DNA from: Pseudonocardia autotrophica
GTDB taxonomy: Bacteria > Actinomycetota > Actinomycetes > Mycobacteriales > Pseudonocardiaceae
Assembly: GCF_000717175.1 (NCBI RefSeq)
Contig: NZ_JNYD01000003.1
Coordinates: 62,001-126,000, forward strand
Direction: 5' to 3'
Length of the DNA stretch: 64,000 nt
Numbering within the stretch: position 1 is the first letter of the stretch; each line of letters opens with the position of its first letter. The notes under the pieces are model-generated. The model was not told the origin of the DNA. It saw nothing but the letters and a program-made list of their open reading frames with translations, and made no database searches. Shown here one piece after another: positions 52,068-59,888 of the stretch. A program made the translations under genes and the position numbers.

Positions 52068-52271
52068 TCAGCCGCGGACGCCCTGCCGCACCCAGGCGAC
52101 GGCGTCGGCCACGCTGACGCCGCGCGGGCGCCAGCCGAGCCGGGTGCAGAGGTCCTGGAAGGCCTGCGGGGTCAGGGCGTGCCGCACCTGCAGGTTCCTC
52201 ACCTGGTCGACGAGCTGGGCCGGGGCGCCGTGGGTGTTGAGGTACTCGACGAGCTGGGGAAGCGTGTGCAC
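52068..52271 (-). CDS. Small hypothetical protein (67 aa) with strong translation signal
   Basis: Starts at a GTG preceded by AGGAGGATCC, an excellent ribosome-binding site, and ends 14 nt before a 12-bp terminator, so it looks like a real stand-alone gene. The sequence is helical and soluble (LPQLVEYLNTHGAPAQLVDQ; QAFQDLCTRLGWRPRGVSVADAVAWV). No family recognised; the helix-rich layout could be a small DNA- or protein-binding factor. Confidence 0.65.
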   Translation of the reverse strand: MHTLPQLVEYLNTHGAPAQLVDQVRNLQVRHALTPQAFQDLCTRLGWRPRGVSVADAVAWVRQGVRG

Positions 52272-52299
52272 GGATCCTCCTGTGGGGGAGCGTCTCGGG

Positions 52300-52613
52300 C
52301 GCCGGGTCCGGCGCCGGCGACAACACTGCTGGCCGGCCCGAGGAGGGGGCTGTGCGCGACGTGTCCGAGCACTGTGAGCGCCCCGCCCGGCCCGGTGCGC
52401 GCGGAGCACCGCGGCGAGCCCGCGGAACACGAGCGTCGCGCCCACGACGACCGGGAGCGCGCGCACATCGCCGGGCCCCGGCGTGCAGCTCGCCGAGGCG
52501 GTGGGCGGCGAACCCGTCGTAGACCGCCCAGCCGACGGTCCCGGCGACGACGGCCGACCGGCGATGTCCACGGCCACGATGTCGGTGCCCTCCTGGGCGT
52601 GCCTTCTCAGCAG
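52300..52613 (-). pseudogene. Possible frameshifted remnant of a small membrane protein
   Basis: In the 458-nt gap 52272-52729, coding-like sequence with high third-position GC runs on the minus strand but jumps frame: LLRRHAQEGTDIVAVDIAG, then SAVVAGTVGWAVYDGFAAH, then DVRALPVVVGATLVFRGL, then GALTVLGHVAHSPLLGP. Each piece reads well for 20-30 codons only. This fits a decayed gene, or an intact one with indel errors. No start or full family assignment is possible. Confidence 0.3.
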
Positions 52614-52667
52614 GCCCGACGGCGACGTTCCACGCGAACGAGGGACGGCCTCGGCTTGCGGGTATGT

Positions 52668-52697
52668 GTTACCACCGGTAACGTTACCGCCGGTAAC
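52668..52697. promoter_or_regulatory. Two abutting palindromic operators before the AurF-type gene
   Basis: GTTACCACCGGTAAC (52668-52682) and GTTACCGCCGGTAAC (52683-52697) are adjacent 15-bp near-palindromes with TTACC/GGTAA arms, ending 32 nt before the diiron oxygenase ATG. The layout suits cooperative binding of two regulator dimers, such as TetR-family repressors. No such regulator is encoded in the window. Confidence 0.7.
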
Positions 52698-52729
52698 GCC
52701 AGCAGTCGTCGATCCGCGAAGGAGCGACC

Positions 52730-53674
52730 ATGGACGACACCATTGCCCTGGACCGCACCGCCGGCAATGCCGTGACCAGCGCTGATGCCGCCGTCGAGGG
52801 CGACCATGCCGACGTCGCCCGCCGCCTGCTGCGCTCGTCGGAGATGCTCTCCTTCGACCCCGCGCAGGCGGTCGACTGGGAGACGCCGCTGGACACCGGT
52901 TTCCACGGCGCGAGCCCGGAGTGGAGCACCCTCTACGGCACGGCGTACTGGGACGAGATGACCCCGGAGCAGCAGCGCGAGCTGACCCGGCAGGAGTCGG
53001 CGTCCGTCGCCAGCACCGGCATCTGGTTCGAGATGATCCTGCAGCAGATGGTGCTGCGGGACTTCTACGCCAAGGACCCGACCGACCCGGCCTTCCAGTG
53101 GGCGCTCACCGAGATCGCCGACGAGTGCCGCCACTCGATCATGTTCGCCCGCGGCGTGGCCAAGCTGGGCGCGCGGCCGTACCGCCCGAAGCGGTCGGTC
53201 GTCGAGCTCGGCCGGGCGTTCGCCGCGCTCGCCGGCGGCGAGGCGGCCTACGCCGCGATCCTCGTCGCCGAGGAGGTCCTCGACGTGATGCAGCGGGACT
53301 GGATGCGCGACGAGCGCGTGGTCCCGTTCGTGCGCACGATCAACAACATCCACGTGGTCGAGGAGTCCCGGCACATGAAGTTCGCCCGGGACGAGGTCCG
53401 CGAGCGGATGCGGGGTGCGGGCGCGCTGCGTCGTCAGGCGGACGCGGTGGTCATCGCCGGAGCCGCGTACCACATCGTGACCAGCATGGTCAGCGACGAC
53501 GTGTACGAGGCGGCCGGGCTGGACCGCCGGCGTGCGCTACGCGAGGCGCGGGCCAACCAGCACCACAAGGCGATGATGCGCTCGAGCTGCGCCGGGCTGA
53601 TGGAGTTCCTCGGCTCGGCCGGGCTGCTCACGCCGGCCGCGCGGGCGATCTACCGCCGCGCGAACCTCCTCTGA
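52730..53674 (+). CDS. AurF-type diiron oxygenase
   Basis: 314 aa. A ferritin-like four-helix core carries the diiron ligands: a Glu in the helix around 100-112 (ASTGIWFEMILQQ), EIADECRH (about 125-135), AAILVAEEVLD and HVVEESRHMKFARDE. This matches the p-aminobenzoate N-oxygenase (AurF) family, which uses O2 for N-oxygenation or other oxidations. The next gene supplies a ferredoxin/reductase fusion that could feed electrons. GGAG lies 7 nt before the ATG. Substrate unknown. Confidence 0.88.
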   Translation: MDDTIALDRTAGNAVTSADAAVEGDHADVARRLLRSSEMLSFDPAQAVDWETPLDTGFHGASPEWSTLYGTAYWDEMTPEQQRELTRQESASVASTGIWFEMILQQMVLRDFYAKDPTDPAFQWALTEIADECRHSIMFARGVAKLGARPYRPKRSVVELGRAFAALAGGEAAYAAILVAEEVLDVMQRDWMRDERVVPFVRTINNIHVVEESRHMKFARDEVRERMRGAGALRRQADAVVIAGAAYHIVTSMVSDDVYEAAGLDRRRALREARANQHHKAMMRSSCAGLMEFLGSAGLLTPAARAIYRRANLL

Positions 53675-53714
53675 CCCGGCGCCCTGCCGACCCCACCGAG
53701 CGACAGGCCCCGCG

Positions 53715-55244
53715 ATGCCGTACGCGATCACCCAGACCTGCTGCACCGACGCGTCCTGCGTCGCGGCGTGCCCGGTCAACTGCATCCACCCCACGCCGGA
53801 CGAGCCGGACTTCGGCACCACGGACATGCTCTACATCGACCCGCGGTCGTGCATCGACTGCGGTGCGTGTGCCGACGCGTGCCCCGTGGACGCCATCCAC
53901 CCGGTCGACCTGCTGAGCGGCCCGCTCGAGGGCTACGCCGAGGTCAACGCGGAGTTCTACGCGGACCGGCCGTCGTCGGAGGTGGAGGAGGCGGAGCGGA
54001 CCCCGGTGTTCCACCGCTGGGGCCCGCCCGCCTTCGACCGCACCATCCCGGCCGGCTTCCCGGCGCTCGACGTCGCGGTGGTCGGCACCGGGCCCGCGGG
54101 CATGTACGCCGTGCAGGACCTGCTCCTGCACACCGACGCCCGCGTCACGCTGATCGACCGGCTGGCCGTCGCGGGCGGGCTGGTGCGCTTCGGCGTGGCG
54201 CCCGACCACCCGTCGACCAAGCGGATCGGCGAGACGTTCGCCCGCCACCACGGCCACCACCGGCTGCGGATGCGGCTCGGGGTGGAGGTCGGCCGGGACG
54301 TCACGCCCGAGGAGCTCGCCGCCCAGCACGACGCGGTGATCTACGCCGTGGGCGCGTCGGAGTCCCGGTCGCTCGGCGTGCCGGGGGAGGACCTGCCCGG
54401 CAGCCTGCCCGCCACCACGGTCGTCGGCTGGTACAACGGCCACCCCGAGATCGCGCCCGGCGCGGTCGACCTGTCGTCGGGGCGGGTGGTCGTCGTCGGC
54501 ACCGGGAACGTGGCGCTCGACGTCGCGCGGATCCTCACGGCCGACCCGGCCGATCTCGTGGACACCGCGATCGCGGGCGGGGCGCTGGAGCTGCTGCGCG
54601 GGTCGGGGATCCGCGAGGTCGTCCTGCTGGCCCGCCGCGGCCCGGACACCGCCGCCTACACCCGGCCCGAGATCGTCGCGCTGCTGCGCCGGGAGGGCGT
54701 GGAGGTCGTGGTCGACGACGCCGACCCGCGCACCGGGAAGGCGATCGACGAGGCCGTGCCGGGCGAGCACGCGGCGCTGCTGCAGGAGGCGCGCCGCGAG
54801 GTGGTCGACTGGTCGGCACCGGTCCCGGAGGGACCGCGCCGGCTGGTGCTGCGCTTCCACTCCTCGCCCACGGCGATCACCGGCGACGGCCGGGTCGAGG
54901 CGGTCCGGGTGACCGGCCCGGACGGCGAGGTGGAGATCCCGGCCGGGATGGTCGTCCGGGCCGTCGGGCACCGCGGGCGCCCCCTCGCCGGCCTGCCGTT
55001 CGACGACGCCACGGGCACCGTCCCGAACCACGAGGGCCGCGTCGAGGGCAGGCCCGGCACCTACGTCGTCGGCTGGATCAAGCGCGGCTCGACCGGCGGG
55101 ATCGGCGCGAACCGCACGGACGCCGCCGAGACCGTCAAGGGCCTGATCGACGACGCCGTGGCGGGCCGGTTGCCGAACCGGCCCCGTCGCCGCATCCCGT
55201 TGCCGCTGCTCGGATCGCGTCGACGGCACCGGGTCGCACGCTAG
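53715..55244 (+). CDS. Ferredoxin-ferredoxin reductase fusion (FprB-like)
   Basis: 509 aa. The N-terminal ferredoxin (about 1-70) has Cys9/Cys15/Cys19/Cys23 and Cys46/Cys49/Cys52/Cys56 for a 7Fe or 8Fe cluster pair. An adrenodoxin-reductase-like domain follows, with FAD motif VVGTGPAGMYA and NADP motif VVVGTGNVALDVAR. It carries electrons from NADPH to oxygenases, here most likely the diiron enzyme 40 nt upstream. Similar to mycobacterial FprB. Its TAG stop shares the CTAG at 55241-55244 with the convergent gene. Confidence 0.9.
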   Translation: MPYAITQTCCTDASCVAACPVNCIHPTPDEPDFGTTDMLYIDPRSCIDCGACADACPVDAIHPVDLLSGPLEGYAEVNAEFYADRPSSEVEEAERTPVFHRWGPPAFDRTIPAGFPALDVAVVGTGPAGMYAVQDLLLHTDARVTLIDRLAVAGGLVRFGVAPDHPSTKRIGETFARHHGHHRLRMRLGVEVGRDVTPEELAAQHDAVIYAVGASESRSLGVPGEDLPGSLPATTVVGWYNGHPEIAPGAVDLSSGRVVVVGTGNVALDVARILTADPADLVDTAIAGGALELLRGSGIREVVLLARRGPDTAAYTRPEIVALLRREGVEVVVDDADPRTGKAIDEAVPGEHAALLQEARREVVDWSAPVPEGPRRLVLRFHSSPTAITGDGRVEAVRVTGPDGEVEIPAGMVVRAVGHRGRPLAGLPFDDATGTVPNHEGRVEGRPGTYVVGWIKRGSTGGIGANRTDAAETVKGLIDDAVAGRLPNRPRRRIPLPLLGSRRRHRVAR

Positions 55245-56464
55245 GGCAGCCCGTCGCCCGGCGGCGCCGTCCGGTGCAGGACGTAGTCGCCGATCGCCCG
55301 GGCCGCGTGTGCGGCGTGATCGTGGCTGGCCAGCGTGCGTGCGTTGCGCCAGTGCCGGTCCAGGCCCTCCGAGGTGAGCGTGGCCGACGCGCCGGCGGCG
55401 TCGAAGATCACCGTGGCCGCCTGCTGGGCGGCCCGGTCGGCCACGACCTTCGCCTGGGTGACCTCGGCCGCGGCCGCCGCCAGCTCGTCCGCCGAGCGGT
55501 GCTCCGCCGCCGCATCGAGGGCGCGCGCGGCGCTGAGCACGACCGACCGGGCCGTGTAGGCCAGCGTCGCGGCCTCGCCCACCGCGGCCCGGACGAAGGG
55601 GTCGTCGGCGGCCCGTCCGGCCTCGGCAGCCTCGGCGGCGCGCGGGTTGGTGCGGGTGAACCCGGCGATGTCGGAGACGGCGGCCGTGGCGATCCCCGCG
55701 CCCACCGCGGCGAGGTGCAGGGCGCGGAAGCTGGAGGTCACGGTCGGCTCGGGGCGGCCGGGCGCGGGCCGCAGCACTGCGGCCGGGTCCACCTCGACGT
55801 CGGTGAACACGGCCGACCCGGTGGCCGTCAGCCGCTGACCCATGCCTTCCCAGTCGTCCCACAGCTCGACCCCGGGCGCGTCGACCGGCACGAGCGCCCA
55901 CACCGGGCGGTCGGCGTCGTCGAGGGCGAGGACGGTGAGGTGGGAGGCGAAGAGCCCGCCGGTGGCGTAGTGCTTCTCGCCGGTGAGGAGCAGCCGGCCG
56001 CCGGTGCGCCGCAGCCGGGTGCCGAGGTCGAAGGGCCGGGTGCCGGTGCGTTCGGAGGTCGCCTCGCCGACCAGCACGCCCTCCCGCAGCTCGCGGAGGC
56101 GGCGGCCGGCGTCGGGCAGCCCGGGTTCGAGGAGCCGCTCGATGTGCGCGAAGTGGGCCCGGGTGGCCTGGGCGACGTTGGAGTCCGCCGCGGCGAGCCG
56201 CACGACCGCCTTGACGACGTCCGCGATCGAGCCGCCGGGGCCGCCCAGCAGGGCGGGGACGCGCAGCGAGCCCAGCCCGGAGTCGCGGAAGGCCTGCATC
56301 TCGCGGTAGGGGAGGGTGCGCTGCTCCTCGCGCCGGCGTGCCCCGGTCCGGACGGTGTCGGCCAGCGCCGGCAGCACCTGCGTGAGCAGTCCCTCGCGGT
56401 CGCGCGGGACCGGCGGCGCGGGGTCCGGCGGGCCGTGGCAGGCGTGCGTGGTCCGGGCGCTCAC
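55241..56464 (-). CDS. Acyl-CoA dehydrogenase-fold flavin monooxygenase (DszC/SfnC-like)
   Basis: 407 aa with the acyl-CoA dehydrogenase fold. LRVPALLGGPGGSIADVVKAVVRLAAADSNVAQ and TGEKHYATGGLFASHLTVLA are the signatures of the DszC/SfnC branch, flavin-dependent monooxygenases acting on organosulfur compounds, rather than true dehydrogenases. Such enzymes need reduced FMN from a separate reductase, not seen here. The GTG start overlaps the stop of the upstream cysteine-synthase-like gene. Last gene of the sulfur operon. Confidence 0.87.
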   Translation of the reverse strand: MSARTTHACHGPPDPAPPVPRDREGLLTQVLPALADTVRTGARRREEQRTLPYREMQAFRDSGLGSLRVPALLGGPGGSIADVVKAVVRLAAADSNVAQATRAHFAHIERLLEPGLPDAGRRLRELREGVLVGEATSERTGTRPFDLGTRLRRTGGRLLLTGEKHYATGGLFASHLTVLALDDADRPVWALVPVDAPGVELWDDWEGMGQRLTATGSAVFTDVEVDPAAVLRPAPGRPEPTVTSSFRALHLAAVGAGIATAAVSDIAGFTRTNPRAAEAAEAGRAADDPFVRAAVGEAATLAYTARSVVLSAARALDAAAEHRSADELAAAAAEVTQAKVVADRAAQQAATVIFDAAGASATLTSEGLDRHWRNARTLASHDHAAHAARAIGDYVLHRTAPPGDGLP

Positions 56465-57849
56465 CGCGCGGCCGCCGCCGCCCGGGCGACGAGGGCGGCG
56501 CGGGTCAGCAGCCCGGCGAGGCGGCCGTCGCGCAGCAGCAGGGCGTGCGCGCCGCCGGCGGCGTCGAGGCGGGCGAGGGCCTCCTGCGCGGTCTCGCCGG
56601 TGCCGATTGCGACCGGCGCCGGGTCGGCGAGCTCGCCCACCGGCGTCGCCGGGTCGCGGCGGGCGGCCCCGTCGGTGAGCACCGCCGGGTCGAGCGCGCC
56701 GAGTACCTCGGAGACGGCGGTGGCGAAGCGCGGGCTGCGCCCTGGCAGGACGACCGGGACCAGCGGCTGGTCCCGCGCCGGTCCCGCGGCCAGCGCGGCG
56801 GCCTCACCGAGCGGCGTGCGGGTGGTGACGGTGTGCACCGGCGCGCCGGCGTCGGCGAGCAGTCCGGAGCGGTCGTCGTCGAGGAAGCCGAGGCGGCGCA
56901 GCCAGCCCACCGAGTGGTACTTCGACAGGTAGGCCCGCCCGGAGTCGGGGAGGACCGCCACCACGGTGTGCTGGGGCCCGAGCCCGCGCGCCACCCGCAG
57001 CGCGGCCGCCACGGCCAGCCCGGACGAGGCGCCCACCAGCAGGCCCTCCTCCCGCGCCAGCCGGCGCGTGGTCAGCACGGACTCGCGGTCGTCGATCACC
57101 TCGATCCGGTCGACGACCTCCCGGTGGTAGGACAGCGGCCAGGTGTCGTCGACGGTGTCGGTGTGCCGGTAGTGCCCGGAGGCCTCGACGAAGAAGGGGC
57201 TGCCGTCGCCGCCGTTGTAGACCGAGGTGGCGGGGTCGGCGCCGACAACCTCGACCGGGCCCACCTCCTTGAGGTACCGCCCGGTGCCCGAGATCGTGCC
57301 GCCGGTGCCGATCCCGGCGACGAGGTGCGTCACCCGGCCCTCGGTCGCCGCCCAGATCTCCGGCCCGGTGGTCGCGTGGTGCACGGTCGGGTTCGCCGGG
57401 TTGTCGTACTGGTCGGCGAACCAGCCGCCGGGCGTCTCCGCCGCGATCCGCCGGGCCAGCCGGTTGACGTGCTCGGGGTGTTCGCGGGGCAGGCTCGCGC
57501 GCGTCGTGACGACCTCGGCGCCGTAGGCGCGCAGGATGTCCAGCTTCTCCACGGCCACGGTGTCCGGCAGGACGACGACGATCCGGTGCCCGCGGACCGC
57601 GGCGGCCTGGGCGAGCCCGATCCCGGTGTTGCCCGAGGAGGCCTCGACGATCGTGCCGCCGGGTGCGAGCACGCCGTCGCGCTCCGCGGCGAGCACCATC
57701 GCGGTGGCGGCGCGATCCTTCACCGAGCCGCCCGGGTTGAGGTACTCGGGCTTGACGAGCACGGTGGCGGCGAGGCCGGCGGTGAGCCGGCGCAGCCGGA
57801 CGAGCGGGGTGCCGCCGACCAGGTCGATCAGCGAGTCGTGGACGACCAT
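56461..57849 (-). CDS. Cystathionine beta-synthase/cysteine synthase with CBS domains
   Basis: 462 aa. PLP lysine Lys44 (NPGGSVKDR), the ligand loop EASSGNTGIG and phosphate-binding GIGTGGTISGTG define a fold-type II beta-replacing enzyme. The last about 130 residues are a Bateman pair of CBS domains. It makes cystathionine or cysteine. In this operon, placed between two organosulfur monooxygenase-like genes, it would assimilate released sulfur. No ribosome-binding site problem; ATG at 57849 has GGAAGGA upstream. Confidence 0.9.
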   Translation of the reverse strand: MVVHDSLIDLVGGTPLVRLRRLTAGLAATVLVKPEYLNPGGSVKDRAATAMVLAAERDGVLAPGGTIVEASSGNTGIGLAQAAAVRGHRIVVVLPDTVAVEKLDILRAYGAEVVTTRASLPREHPEHVNRLARRIAAETPGGWFADQYDNPANPTVHHATTGPEIWAATEGRVTHLVAGIGTGGTISGTGRYLKEVGPVEVVGADPATSVYNGGDGSPFFVEASGHYRHTDTVDDTWPLSYHREVVDRIEVIDDRESVLTTRRLAREEGLLVGASSGLAVAAALRVARGLGPQHTVVAVLPDSGRAYLSKYHSVGWLRRLGFLDDDRSGLLADAGAPVHTVTTRTPLGEAAALAAGPARDQPLVPVVLPGRSPRFATAVSEVLGALDPAVLTDGAARRDPATPVGELADPAPVAIGTGETAQEALARLDAAGGAHALLLRDGRLAGLLTRAALVARAAAAAR

Positions 57850-57884
57850 GGGTCCTTCCTGGACGGTCCTCGGGTGGCGCACGC

Positions 57885-58982
57885 TCAGGAGAGGACGAGG
57901 CCCTCGGCGCGGCCCGGGTCCCGCGGCCCCCACAGCGTGGTCGACACCTCGCGGCGGACCAGCGGCACGACCTCCTCGGCGAACCGGCTCAGCACCTCCT
58001 GCTGCTGCGGATAGGGCAGGACGGGGTTGATCGAGACCGACTGGACGTCGTGCCGGTAGGACTTGTGGTAGTCGAGGATCTTCGCGGCGACCCGCTCCGG
58101 AGTGCCGACCAGGGCCGGTCCGTGCGCGACGGCCTCCTCGATCGTCGTGAACGACATGGTCTTGCCCTTGCGCGGGTCGCCGGCGTGCGCGGCGGCGAGC
58201 TTGGCGGCCTGCGCCTCGTAGATCGGCCGGTACTCCGCGACCGCCTGCTCGTCCGTGTCGGCGAGGAACAGTCCGCCCGAGCCGGAGCCGACGTAGCCGA
58301 CGGCGGGGTCGTGCCCGTGCGCCTCGAGCTGCTCGCGGTACCGGTCGATGAGGACCAGGTAGTTCTCCCGCGGCTGCAGGGCGTTGGCGCTGAAGATCGG
58401 GTCGCCCCACTTCGCGGCCAGGTCGACGGCGGCGGTGGAGGTGGCCGAGCCGTGCCAGATCCGGAAGGGACCGTCGAAGGGCCGCGGGAAGGTCGTCACC
58501 CCGTCGAGGTCGTGGTGGTGCACCCCCTCCCAGGACACGCGCTCCTCGCGCAGCAGCCGGCGCAGCAGCTCGTAGTTCTCGGTGAGGTACTCGTACTGCT
58601 TGGCCAGCTCCAGCCCGAACAGCGGGAAGTGCTTGTCCTCGTTGCCCTTCCCGATGACGATCTCCAGCCGGCCGCCGGAGAGCTGGTCGACCGTCGCGTA
58701 GTCCTCGGCCACGCGGACCGGGTCGAGCAGCGACAGCACGGTCACGCCGGTGCTGAGCAGGATCCGGTCCGTGGCCTGGGCCAGCGCGCCGAGCAGCACG
58801 GTCGGGGCGGAGGAGACGAACTCGCCCGCGTGCCGCTCCCCGACGGCGAAGGAGTCGAAGCCGAGCCGCTCGGCGAGCACGGCGTTCTCCACCACCCGCT
58901 CCAGGCGCTCGTGGACCGAGATGATCTCCCCGGTGACCGGGTGCGGGGCGTGCGGGACGATGTCGAGGACCTGGAAGCGCAT
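57885..58982 (-). CDS. Luciferase-like (LLM) flavin-dependent monooxygenase
   Basis: 365 aa bacterial-luciferase fold, with SFAVGERHAGEFVSSAPTVLLGALAQ and DQLSGGRLEIVIGKGNEDKHFPLFG. It is the first structural gene after the leader peptide. Related enzymes oxidise sulfonates, sulfones or other sulfur compounds with reduced FMN; this role is supported by the neighbours. ATG at 58982 has AGGAGATC at ideal spacing; a start 24 nt upstream is less likely. Confidence 0.87.
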   Translation of the reverse strand: MRFQVLDIVPHAPHPVTGEIISVHERLERVVENAVLAERLGFDSFAVGERHAGEFVSSAPTVLLGALAQATDRILLSTGVTVLSLLDPVRVAEDYATVDQLSGGRLEIVIGKGNEDKHFPLFGLELAKQYEYLTENYELLRRLLREERVSWEGVHHHDLDGVTTFPRPFDGPFRIWHGSATSTAAVDLAAKWGDPIFSANALQPRENYLVLIDRYREQLEAHGHDPAVGYVGSGSGGLFLADTDEQAVAEYRPIYEAQAAKLAAAHAGDPRKGKTMSFTTIEEAVAHGPALVGTPERVAAKILDYHKSYRHDVQSVSINPVLPYPQQQEVLSRFAEEVVPLVRREVSTTLWGPRDPGRAEGLVLS

Positions 58983-59040
58983 GCGGATCTCCTGGTGGGA
59001 GGGCACGAAGTGGGTGCGGCCGTTGGGCCGGGACGGGAGG

Positions 59041-59095
59041 CCGGACCGACCGACGGGTCCGGCGGGACGCGGACCGGTGCGCGAGGCGGCACCGG
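59041..59095 (-). promoter_or_regulatory. Attenuator-like hairpin pair after the leader peptide
   Basis: On the transcript, CCGGTGC-N8-GCACCGG (59095-59074) is followed by CCGGACC-N8-GGTCCGG (59062-59041), both perfect 7-bp stems. GGTCC just after the first stem can instead pair with GGACC of the second, so the structures compete. There is no clear T-run, so the second hairpin could block elongation or hide nothing. It lies between the leader stop and the LLM gene. Confidence 0.55.
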
Positions 59096-59105
59096 GCGTG
59101 CGGGT

Positions 59106-59180
59106 CTAGCGGGGACAGTGCCCGGGCGGCGAACCGAGCCCGTCGAGCCAGCGACGCGAGACGAGGCGGGCACCGGTCAT
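59106..59180 (-). CDS. 24-aa sulfur-operon leader peptide
   Basis: ATG at 59180, stop TAG at 59106, with GGAGGAGG seven nt before the start. The peptide begins MTGARLVSRRWLDGL and ends GHCPR. The (L)VSRR-x-D pattern with a cysteine next to the C-terminus is that of short leader peptides found in actinobacteria upstream of sulfur-assimilation genes. In mycobacteria, cysteine-rich leader peptides are known to sense cysteine supply by ribosome stalling. The operon it precedes carries sulfur-related enzymes, supporting the call. Too short for ordinary gene finders. Confidence 0.75.
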   Translation of the reverse strand: MTGARLVSRRWLDGLGSPPGHCPR

Positions 59181-59193
59181 GGCGGGCCTCCTC

Positions 59194-59215
59194 CTGTCCT
59201 CGGGCTGTCCTCGGG
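59194..59215. repeat. 11-bp tandem repeat in the leader of the sulfur operon
   Basis: CTGTCCTCGGG occurs twice in tandem, directly upstream of the leader-peptide ribosome-binding site. A possible -10 element (TACTGT on the minus strand, 59239-59234) lies further upstream. Confidence 0.6.
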
Positions 59216-59342
59216 TCCGTGCTGGACCCGACCACAGTAACCACGAGGGGGCGGCGGGCGGCAGCGTGAACGACCACACAGCGCCGTCTCCACCAGGGCG
59301 CGCCGGTTGCGGCCGTCCACCCGCCCGGGCGAGGGTGACCGC

Positions 59343-59527
59343 GTGACGCGGACCCGGCTCGAGCCGTTCCGGCCGGGCCGCCCGGCAGCGGGTGACGGGG
59401 CGCGACCTACCGAGCCGACGAGCTGCTGGACACCACGATCACCCATCGGCACGCCGGCCGGGTCGCGTCGCAGGCGTTGCCGGCGCGGGAGGGGGCGGCG
59501 CGGGCGGGGGTCCCCGTCGCGTCCTGA
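59343..59527 (+). pseudogene. Possible frameshifted small gene
   Basis: In the gene-poor stretch 59181-59549, a GTG at 59343 opens TRTRLEPFRPGRPAAGDG, then high third-position GC moves to another frame reading TYRADELLDTTITHRHAG and VASQALPAREG to a TGA at 59527. Both parts have coding-like composition, but no single frame covers them. It may be a decayed fragment. No family recognised. Confidence 0.25.
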
Positions 59528-59549
59528 ACGCGGCCGGGGCCCGGGGGGT

Positions 59550-59747
59550 TCAGACGTTCGCGCGGGCGACGAGGTCGCCGGGCGCGCCGACGGCACGCAG
59601 CTCGTCGAGGACCCGCTCGCGGTCGCGGTCGGCCGGGAAGATCCCGGCGAAGGGGGCGGCCGGGCGGAACTGCGCGAGCCGGAAGGGGTTGCGACGGCGG
59701 GCGGGACGGTCGGTGCCGGTGGTGCGCTGGAAGAAGGTGATGCTCAT
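59550..59747 (-). CDS. Small hypothetical protein (65 aa)
   Basis: Starts MSITFFQRTTGTDRPARRRN at an ATG with GGGAG 8 nt upstream. Basic, Pro- and Arg-rich in the middle, helical near the end (DRERVLDELRAVGAPGDLVARAN). No family recognised. It lies 141 nt upstream of the end of the EamA gene region on the same strand and appears to be a single gene. Confidence 0.55.
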   Translation of the reverse strand: MSITFFQRTTGTDRPARRRNPFRLAQFRPAAPFAGIFPADRDRERVLDELRAVGAPGDLVARANV

Positions 59748-59888
59748 GGCCGTGCTCCCTGGTCTGGTCCGGTGGTCGCGGGGTTCGTTCCCCGCTGGAC
59801 ACACGGTCCCGCCGAGGGGGCTCCGGCACCGTCGGGCCGTCGCCCGATCCGCCGGGGGAGCGCGGTGTCGGGCGATCGGGGGACGGGG

